A stretch of 11,894 nt of DNA from NCBI GenBank assembly GCA_937871735.1, contig CALMOI010000077.1, forward strand, positions 1 to 11,894. Direction: 5' to 3'. Position 1 is the stretch's first letter, and every line of letters starts with the position of its first letter. Shown piece after piece: positions 6,275-11,894 of the stretch. The position numbers were made by a program, and so were the translations under genes. The notes under the pieces are model-generated. The model worked only from the letters and a program-made list of their open reading frames with translations, ran no database searches and was not told the origin of the DNA. This DNA is from an uncultured Comamonadaceae bacterium (lineage in GTDB: Bacteria > Pseudomonadota > Gammaproteobacteria > Burkholderiales > Burkholderiaceae_C).

Positions 6275-7086
6275 TCTACACCGTCCACAGCGCACCGCTC
6301 TACGCCTACACCGGCGGCAAAGCCTTCAACCCGGCGCAACCCACCGTGGTCTTTATCCACGGCGTGCTCAACGACCACAGCGTCTGGATTTTGCAAAGCC
6401 GCTACTTGGCGCACCACGGCTGGAACGTGCTGGCCATCGACCTGCCGGGACATGGCCGTAGTGGCGGCGAAGCGCCCTCCTCCGTCGAGCAAGCCGCCGA
6501 CGCCATCGCCGCCCTGCTCGATGCCGCAGGCGTGCAGCGCGCCGCCTTGGTCGGGCACAGCTGGGGCTCGCTGATCGCGCTGGAGGCGGCAGCCCGGCTG
6601 GGCGAGCGCATCAGCCACTTGGCGCTGGTCGGCACCGCCTTCCCGATGCGGGTCTCGCCCGCGTTGATCGAAGCCTCGCAGCACGACCCGATGCAGGCGC
6701 TCAAGCTGGTCAACGTGTTTTCGCGCAGCACGCTGGCCGCGCCGCCTTCGGTGCTGGGCGCGGGCACTTGGGTCTATGGCGCGGGCATGGCGCTGGGCCG
6801 CCGCATCCTGGCCAGCAACCCGCAGGTCAACGTTTTCCACCGGGGCTTTGTCGCCTGCGACAGCTACGGCAACGGCCTGAACGCCATCGCCCAAATCAGC
6901 GCGCCCGTGTTGTTTTTGCTGGGCAGCCAAGACCAGATGACGCCACCTAAAGCCGCGCAAGGCTTGATCCAGGCAGCGCGCACGGCGGGCCGGACGGTGG
7001 AAGTGGCCTACGTCCCTGTCGGTCATCACCAAATGAGTGAAGCGCCTGAAGAAACGCTGGCTGCGCTCAAGGGCTTTTTGGCCTGA
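6271..7086 (+). CDS. Alpha/beta hydrolase translationally coupled to metY
   Basis: The 271-residue protein has the alpha/beta-hydrolase fold with a full catalytic set: oxyanion segment FIHGVLNDHSVW (28-39), IDLPGHGRS (56-64), nucleophile elbow GHSWGS with Ser97, acid Asp221 in LLGSQDQMTPP, and His252 in VGHHQMSEAPEE. There is no signal peptide, so it is probably cytoplasmic. The substrate is unknown. The ATG overlaps the metY stop (ATGA), which implies coupled translation and a possible link to methionine or thioester/acyl chemistry. It is not MetX: it is about 100 residues shorter, and the elbow is GHSWGS instead of the GGSMGG type. Its last 20 bases overlap the 3' end of the convergent yihY gene, with no terminator between them. 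Confidence 0.88.
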   Translation: MIYTVHSAPLYAYTGGKAFNPAQPTVVFIHGVLNDHSVWILQSRYLAHHGWNVLAIDLPGHGRSGGEAPSSVEQAADAIAALLDAAGVQRAALVGHSWGSLIALEAAARLGERISHLALVGTAFPMRVSPALIEASQHDPMQALKLVNVFSRSTLAAPPSVLGAGTWVYGAGMALGRRILASNPQVNVFHRGFVACDSYGNGLNAIAQISAPVLFLLGSQDQMTPPKAAQGLIQAARTAGRTVEVAYVPVGHHQMSEAPEETLAALKGFLA

Positions 7087-8299
7087 TGTCGCCCTCAGAC
7101 GTGGCTTGCAGCAAGTGCCGCCCCGTCAACACGGTGATGCGGCTGTTGCGGCGAAAGCCCTCCAGCCCCGGCGCGTCGGGCAGCAGCAAGGCGTTGACCA
7201 GCGGCGCAGCGGGTATGAGATCCAAATCGACCAGCAGCACATCGCGCCCGTCTTCCAACTCGCCCACCCAGTCGATTTGCACCAAGGTATCCATCACCGA
7301 CTCCAGCTGTCGGCCATCGACTTGCAGATGCTGCGCCAAGTCGGCCACGTTCCAGCCTTTGCCGGTGCTGGCGCGGGCTGATTCCAGCACCGCAATCACT
7401 TCCAGCGCCAACTGAAAACGCCAGCCTGGGGTGTCGCCGCTGCGCACTTGAGCGGCCAGCAAGTTGGGCAGATAAGCCGTCATCACTGCGCCGAGCAGCA
7501 CCAGCACCCACAAGATGTAAATCCAGAGCAGCAAGATCGGCACCGCCGCAAACGCGCCGTAGATGGCCGACATGCTGGGCATTTTGGCCAAATACAGCGC
7601 CAGTCCTTTCTTGGCCACCTCAATGCCCAACGCCACAAACAACCCGCCCGCCAGCGCGTGAGGCCAGCGCACATAGGTGTTGGGCACGTAGCGGTACAGC
7701 GCCGTCATGCCGCCCGCCACCAAAGCGAATTCGATGAAATCCAAAATGAACTGCAACACCGCCGGCAAAGCACTGACCAGCCCACGCGATACCGAGGCCG
7801 CATACGAGGTGATACCCAGCAGCGTTGCCAAGGCCAGCGGCCCGAACGTCAGCACCGACTAGTACATCAACACCCGCTGCGCCAAGGGCCGGGTGCGGCG
7901 CACGCGCCAGATGCCATTGAGCGTGGTGTCAATGGTCAGCACCAGCGACAGCGCTGACACCAGCAAAAAGCCAAACCCCACCGCCCCGACGCGGCTGGCC
8001 TTGGCTGAAAACTGGTTCAAATAACCCATCACCTGCCGGGCAATTGACTCGGGAAACAAGCTGTCTGACAGCCACTGCTGCATCGCGCCTTGCAGCTTAG
8101 AAAACGCCGGAAACGCCGAAAACACCGCCAACAGCACCGTGAACAGCGGCACCAGCGAAATCACCGTGGTGAAGGTCAAGCTGCTGGCGGTCAAGCCCAA
8201 GTGGTCTTCACGGAAACGAGCGCGCAAGGTGCGCGCAGTTTCCAGCCACGGGAAATGACGAAGGGTTAGGAGGCTGCGCCACCACGTGTAAATGTTCAT
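7067..8299 (-). pseudogene. yihY: YihY/UPF0761 membrane protein gene interrupted by in-frame TAG
   Basis: Reading from ATG 8299, 146 residues are followed by TAG (7859-7861). The same frame then stays open for 263 more codons to TGA at 7067-7069. Both halves match one YihY (BrkB-like, formerly called ribonuclease BN) inner-membrane protein. The N-half gives SSLTFTTVISLVPLFTVLLA and NGIWRVRRTRPLAQRVLMY, with about two membrane helices. The C-half gives LTFGPLALATLLGITSYAAS, GKKGL-like VAKKGLALYLAKMPSMSAIYG and FAAVPILLLWIYILWVLVLL, with about four helices, then a soluble winged-helix-like tail. Family members have Tyr-Trp at the junction (E. coli YihY, recalled, has VYWMILTLGPL), so TAG replaces TGG by one G-to-A change. 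It could be a recent null mutation, a sequencing error, readthrough, or a split gene restarting at GTG 7855. The start is moderately sure because it has no good ribosome site. It overlaps the hydrolase 3' end by 20 bp. Confidence 0.88.
7859..7861 (-). other. In-frame amber codon inside yihY (codon 147)
   Basis: The local minus-strand reading is ATG TAC TAG TCG GTG CTG ACG TTC GGG. Flanking residues Y and x-L-T-x-G-P match the family, so only this codon is out of place. Two codons on, GTG at 7853-7855 could serve for reinitiation. Confidence 0.9.
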
Positions 8300-8320
8300 C
8301 GTCGCTATGATGCCAGCCTC

Positions 8321-8749
8321 ATGACCCCCCTCCATTCTCAAGACAAGACAGTTCACCTGACACGCACGCTCGCCGTGGTCAGCCTGCTCGCGCTGATCGC
8401 GCTCACGCTCGCGTGGGAGCTGTGGCTGGCTCCGCTGCGGCCAGGCGGTTCGTGGCTGGCGCTCAAGTCGCTGCCACTGTGCTTGCCGCTGGCCGGTTTG
8501 CTCAAAAACCGCATGTACACCTACCGCTGGCTGAGTCTGATGATTTGGCTCTACTTCACCGAAGGCGCAGTGCGCGCCTACAGCGACCGGGGGCTGAGTG
8601 CCCAATTGGCGCTGGGCGAGGTGGTGCTGTGCCTGATCTTGTTCACCGCTTGCGCGATGCATGTGCGGCTGCGCTTTCAGCACGCCAAGGCACGCGCCGC
8701 CGCCAGCTTCGGCGTGGCAAGCAGTTCTGAGCCCCCACAGCCCACCTGA
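8321..8749 (+). CDS. DUF2069 integral membrane protein
   Basis: The 142-residue protein has about four membrane helices (roughly residues 16-36, 46-62, 68-81 and 94-114) and a short hydrophilic C-terminal tail. The segments LKSLPLCLPLAGLLKNRMYT, YRWLSLMIWLYFTEGAVRAY and SDRG are the hallmark of the DUF2069 family, small inner-membrane proteins of unknown function in beta- and gammaproteobacteria. The ATG at 8321 starts only 21 bases from the divergent yihY start, so any promoters must lie within the neighbouring coding sequence. No clear Shine-Dalgarno is seen. The next gene follows after 10 bases, which suggests an operon. Confidence 0.88.
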   Translation: MTPLHSQDKTVHLTRTLAVVSLLALIALTLAWELWLAPLRPGGSWLALKSLPLCLPLAGLLKNRMYTYRWLSLMIWLYFTEGAVRAYSDRGLSAQLALGEVVLCLILFTACAMHVRLRFQHAKARAAASFGVASSSEPPQPT

Positions 8750-8759
8750 GCGCCCCACC

Positions 8760-10217
8760 ATGACCGCCGCCGCTTTGCTTGACCGCCTGCGCCACATCAC
8801 CGGCGCGGCCCACGTCTACACCGACGGCGACCTGAGCGCCTACACCCGCGACTGGCGCAAACGCGCACAAGGCACCGCGCTGGCCGTGGTGCGCCCCGGC
8901 AGCACCGCCGAAGTGGCCGCCATCGTGCAAGCTTGCGCCCCGTACCAAGCCACGTTGGGTGTGAGCTTGGTGCCGCAAGGGGGCAACACCGGCTTGGCCG
9001 TGGGCTCGGTGCCCGACACCAGCGGCAAGCAAGTGGTGCTGAGCCTGACACGCATGAACGCCATCCGCCACATCGACACCGCCAACCTGACCATCACTGC
9101 CGAAGCTGGCTGTATCTTGCAAACCCTGCAAGAAACCGCCGCCGACGCGGGCTACCTGTTCCCGCTCAGCTTGGCGGCTGAAGGCAGTTGCACCATTGGC
9201 GGCAACCTCAGCACCAACGCGGGCGGCACCCAAGTCGTGCGCTACGGCAACACCCGCGATCTGTGTTTGGGCTTGGAAGTGGTCACGGCGCAGGGCGAGA
9301 TTTGGAGCGGCCTGTCGGGCCTGCGCAAAGACAACACCGGCTACGACCTGCGCAACCTCTACATCGGCAGCGAAGGCACGCTGGGCATCATCACCGCTGC
9401 CACGCTCAAGCTCTACCCGCAGCCGGTCACGCAGCTCACGGCGTGGGCCGCCGTGCCGTCACTGCAAGCTGCTGTCACGCTGCTGGGCTTGGCGCACCAG
9501 CACTTGGGCGCAAACCTGACCGGCTTTGAGGTCATGGGCCAATTCGCACTGAGCTTGGTCGATAAGCACTTCACCCATTTGCGCGTGCCGCTGTTTCAAG
9601 AAAGCCCGTGGTGCGTGCTGCTGGAAAACTCCAGCCACGAGTCAGAAGAACACGCACGCCAGCAGTTTGAGCGCCTGCTTGAAATCGCCCTGACCCAAGG
9701 CTGCGTCAGCAACGGGGTGATGGCCGAAAGCCTGAACCAAGCGCGCCAAATGTGGCACATCCGCGAAAACATCTCGCTGGCGCAATCGCAAGAGGGCTTG
9801 AACATCAAGCACGACATCTCGCTGCCGATTTCCAGCATCCCGGCCTTTGTCGCGCAAACCGATGCGTTGCTGGCGCGTGAAATCCCCGGCGTGCGGCTGG
9901 TCAACTTCGGGCATTTGGGCGACGGCAACTTGCACTACAACGTGCAAGCGCCCGAGCACACCGACCCAACAGTGTTTTTACGTGAGCAAGAAAGCCGCAT
10001 CAACACCTTGGTGTACGACGCGGTGGCGCGCTTTGGCGGCTCGATCTCCGCCGAACATGGCATCGGCAGCCTCAAAACCGACACCCTGCCCCGCTACAAA
10101 GCCCCGGTTGCGCTGGGGCTGATGCGCGCCATCAAGCAAGCCCTTGATCCGCACAACCTGATGAATCCGGGGCGGATCGTGCCGTGCTGGCCGTCACCCG
10201 CACCGCGCAGTATTTGA
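8760..10217 (+). CDS. FAD-linked D-2-hydroxyacid dehydrogenase (D2HGDH/GlcD-like)
   Basis: The 485-residue cytoplasmic flavoprotein belongs to the VAO/PCMH FAD family. The FAD-binding half covers about residues 35-225: VRPGSTAEVAAIV (44-56), PQGGNTGLAVGSVPD (72-86), GSCTIGGNLSTNAGG (142-156) and GSEGTLGIIT (203-212). The C-terminal substrate half shows KHDISLP (350-356), the metal-site motif GHLGDGNLH (384-392, His385 and His392), AEHGIGSLK (431-439) and KQALDPHNLMNPGRI (459-473). This fits D-2-hydroxyglutarate or D-lactate dehydrogenases that pass electrons to a flavoprotein or quinone. No adjacent glcE or glcF is seen, which disfavours a glycolate oxidase subunit. ATG 8760 gives the family N-terminus. 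The frame is open upstream to 8661, but that part overlaps DUF2069. The last residues CWPSPAPRSI extend past the usual end and lie in the overlap with fdsA. Confidence 0.92.
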   Translation: MTAAALLDRLRHITGAAHVYTDGDLSAYTRDWRKRAQGTALAVVRPGSTAEVAAIVQACAPYQATLGVSLVPQGGNTGLAVGSVPDTSGKQVVLSLTRMNAIRHIDTANLTITAEAGCILQTLQETAADAGYLFPLSLAAEGSCTIGGNLSTNAGGTQVVRYGNTRDLCLGLEVVTAQGEIWSGLSGLRKDNTGYDLRNLYIGSEGTLGIITAATLKLYPQPVTQLTAWAAVPSLQAAVTLLGLAHQHLGANLTGFEVMGQFALSLVDKHFTHLRVPLFQESPWCVLLENSSHESEEHARQQFERLLEIALTQGCVSNGVMAESLNQARQMWHIRENISLAQSQEGLNIKHDISLPISSIPAFVAQTDALLAREIPGVRLVNFGHLGDGNLHYNVQAPEHTDPTVFLREQESRINTLVYDAVARFGGSISAEHGIGSLKTDTLPRYKAPVALGLMRAIKQALDPHNLMNPGRIVPCWPSPAPRSI

Positions 10218-11894
10218 ATTCAGGGATTTTGCCGAACGGGTCTAGCGCGGCGTTGGTCAGCAAGTTGGCTGCCGCCTCCGCATACGCAAACGGGATGAAC
10301 ACCGCGCCGGGCGGTGTGCCGTCGTCGCGGCGCGCTTGCATCAGCACCTCGCCCCGGCGCGAGGCCACGCGCACGCTGCCGCCTTCGGGCACGCCCAGCC
10401 GCGCCAAGTCAGCGCTGCACAGCGAGGCAGTGGCGGCGGGTTCCAGCGCATGCAGCACGCCCGAGCGGCGCGTCATGCTGCCGGTGTGCCAGTGCTCCAG
10501 CTGGCGGCCGGTGATCAGCACCATCGGGTAATCGGCATCGGGGCGCTCGTGGGCGGGAATGATGTCGGCGGGCACCAGCGTGACGCGGCCATCGGGCGTG
10601 GGAAAGTGGTCGTGGAACACGATGGGCTGGCCGGGGTCGTCTTCGGTCAAGCACGGGTAGGTGACGCTTGATTCACGCTCCAGCCGATTCCAACTGATGC
10701 CGCCAATCGATGCGTGCATCGCCTGCCGCATTTCCTCGTACACCGCTGCCACGCCGTGGTTCGCTCCGGGGTAGCGCCAAGACACGCTGGCGCTGCCGGG
10801 CTGCCCGATGCGCTCGGCCATTTGCTGAATGATCCACAGGTCGGGGCGCGCATCGCCCGGCGGCTGCACGGCGGCTTGGCCGAGCTGCACCATGCGGTCG
10901 GTGTTGCTGACGCTGCCGGTTTTCTCGGGCCAGGCGCTGGCGGGCAACACCACATCGGCCAGCCAAGCGGTTTCGGTCAAGAAGATGTCTTGCACCACCA
11001 AATGATCCAAGCTGGCCAGCGCGTGGCGGGCGTGGTTCAGGTCGGGGTCGCTCATGGCGGGGTTTTCGCCCATGATGTACATGCCGCGCACCTTGTGCGG
11101 ATCGGCCTCGGGGGCGAGGATCTTGCCCATGATCTCAACCACGGTGTAGCCGGGCTGGTTGTCCAGCGCCACGCCCCAGAAGTCTTCAAACCAGTCGTGT
11201 ACCGCCGGGTTGCTGACGCGCTGGTAGTTGGGGTACATCATCGGGATCAGACCCGCGTCGCTGGCACCTTGCACGTTGTTTTGGCCGCGCAGCGGGTGCA
11301 AGCCGGTGCCGGGTCGGCCAATTTGCCCGGTGATGCTGGCCAGCGCGATCAGGCAGCGCACGTTGTCGGTGCCGTGAATGTGCTGGCTCACGCCCATGCC
11401 CCACAAAATCATCGACGCTTTGCTGGTGGCGTAAGCACGCGCCACTTCGCGGATGGTTTCGGCGGGAATGCCGCAAATCGGGGCCATCGCTTCGGGGCTG
11501 TAGCCTTGCACATTGGCTTGCAAGGCCGCGAAGTTGTCGGCGCGCTCGCGCAGGAACACCTCGTCCGTCAGTCCTTCGGTGACGATGACGTGCAGCATCG
11601 CGTTCAGCAGCGCCACGTCGGTGTCGGGCTTGAACTGCATCACGCGCCAAGCGTGGCGGGCGATGTCGGTGCGGCGCGGGTCGGCCAGCACGATCTTGGC
11701 TCCGCGCTGGGCGGCGTTCTTCATCCACGTCGCGCCTACCGGGTGGTTGGCAGTCGGGTTGGAGCCGATGATCAAGATCAGCTCCGAATGCTCCACGTCC
11801 CGCACCGGGTTGCTGACCGCGCCCGAGCCCACGCCCTCCAGCAGCGCCGCCACGCTGGACGCGTGGCACAGCCGCGTGCAGTGGTCCACGTTGT
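10132..11894 (-). CDS. fdsA: NAD-linked formate dehydrogenase, molybdopterin subunit, C-terminal part
   Basis: The frame runs from the right edge (the first full codons read N-V-D-H-C-T-R-L-C-H) to TGA at 10132-10134, about 587 codons of a protein usually about 950 residues long. It is the molybdopterin catalytic subunit that oxidises formate to CO2. Recognisable parts are VDHCTRLCHASSVAALLEG, IIGSNPTANHPVGATWMKNA, ADPRRTDIARHA, ILWGMGVSQHIHGTDNVRCL, GRPGTGLHPLRGQNNVQGAS, PEKTGSVSNTDRMVQ, and the C-terminal dinucleotide-binding domain with ITGRQLEHWHTGSMTRRSG and NLLTNAALDPFGKIPEFKYC. These match FdsA of soluble NAD-dependent enzymes better than FdhF or FdnG. The catalytic Cys/Sec and the Fe-S domains lie outside the window. 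No fdhD or fdsD follows, since the next gene is convergent and overlaps by 86 bp. The fdsA symbol is less sure than the family. Confidence 0.92.
   Translation of the reverse strand, partial: NVDHCTRLCHASSVAALLEGVGSGAVSNPVRDVEHSELILIIGSNPTANHPVGATWMKNAAQRGAKIVLADPRRTDIARHAWRVMQFKPDTDVALLNAMLHVIVTEGLTDEVFLRERADNFAALQANVQGYSPEAMAPICGIPAETIREVARAYATSKASMILWGMGVSQHIHGTDNVRCLIALASITGQIGRPGTGLHPLRGQNNVQGASDAGLIPMMYPNYQRVSNPAVHDWFEDFWGVALDNQPGYTVVEIMGKILAPEADPHKVRGMYIMGENPAMSDPDLNHARHALASLDHLVVQDIFLTETAWLADVVLPASAWPEKTGSVSNTDRMVQLGQAAVQPPGDARPDLWIIQQMAERIGQPGSASVSWRYPGANHGVAAVYEEMRQAMHASIGGISWNRLERESSVTYPCLTEDDPGQPIVFHDHFPTPDGRVTLVPADIIPAHERPDADYPMVLITGRQLEHWHTGSMTRRSGVLHALEPAATASLCSADLARLGVPEGGSVRVASRRGEVLMQARRDDGTPPGAVFIPFAYAEAAANLLTNAALDPFGKIPEFKYCAVRVTASTARSAPDSSGCADQGLA

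Noticed and set aside
6088..7032. A 314-codon open frame on the minus strand across the hydrolase and the metY end
   Set aside because: It is antisense to two secure genes, low-complexity Arg/Gly/Ala/Gln-rich, and has no domain.
6271..7086. Homoserine O-acetyltransferase (MetX) as the identity of the hydrolase
   Set aside because: It is about 100 residues too short, and the nucleophile elbow is GHSWGS rather than the MetX GGSMGG type.
7067..8299. yihY broken by a frameshift
   Set aside because: The two halves are exactly in the same frame (792 bases apart between stop positions), so only a stop codon substitution is needed.
11186..11869. A long second minus-strand frame inside the formate dehydrogenase gene
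   Set aside because: It is out of frame with fdsA and rich in Arg/Gly/Ala/Pro, a typical shadow frame in GC-rich DNA.

Overview
The window looks like a piece of a betaproteobacterial chromosome, most likely from the order Burkholderiales and near the Comamonadaceae. This rests on high GC in most genes, the family type of the encoded proteins (FdsA-like formate dehydrogenase, YihY with a long C-terminal tail, DUF2069, O-acetylhomoserine-type MetY) and recalled gene neighbourhoods. It is an inference without database support. No rRNA, tRNA, CRISPR array, insertion sequence or phage gene was seen.

Layout from left to right. Positions 1-1727 (minus strand) hold aroC, the last enzyme of the shikimate pathway, overlapping by one base the start of an MFS transporter that runs off the left edge. 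Positions 1761-4263 (minus strand) form a two-gene unit of visibly lower GC: a 624-residue secreted protein with DUF4114, thrombospondin type 3-like and LruC domains, then a 184-residue lipoprotein with a poly-glycine linker, closed by a clear rho-independent terminator. Positions 4332-4808 (minus strand) hold a small two-CBS-domain protein. Divergent from it, 4931-7086 (plus strand) carries metY and an alpha/beta hydrolase joined by an ATGA stop-start overlap, with a 20-bp perfect palindrome just upstream of metY.

Convergent with the hydrolase is a yihY-type membrane protein gene (8299 down to 7067, minus strand), interrupted by an in-frame TAG where the family has a conserved tryptophan. 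Divergent from it, 8321-10217 (plus strand) carries a DUF2069 membrane protein and an FAD-linked D-2-hydroxyacid dehydrogenase. The last gene, on the minus strand from the right edge to 10132, is the C-terminal part of the molybdenum-containing catalytic subunit of an NAD-linked formate dehydrogenase. It overlaps the FAD enzyme gene tail-to-tail by 86 bp.

Most of this is core metabolism: aromatic amino acids, methionine/sulfur assimilation, and oxidation of 2-hydroxyacids and formate. I do not see a clear new multi-gene system. The items most worth a second look are the amber-interrupted yihY, the low-GC LruC/lipoprotein unit with repeated acidic metal-site-like motifs and a structured leader, and the metY-hydrolase coupling with its palindrome.
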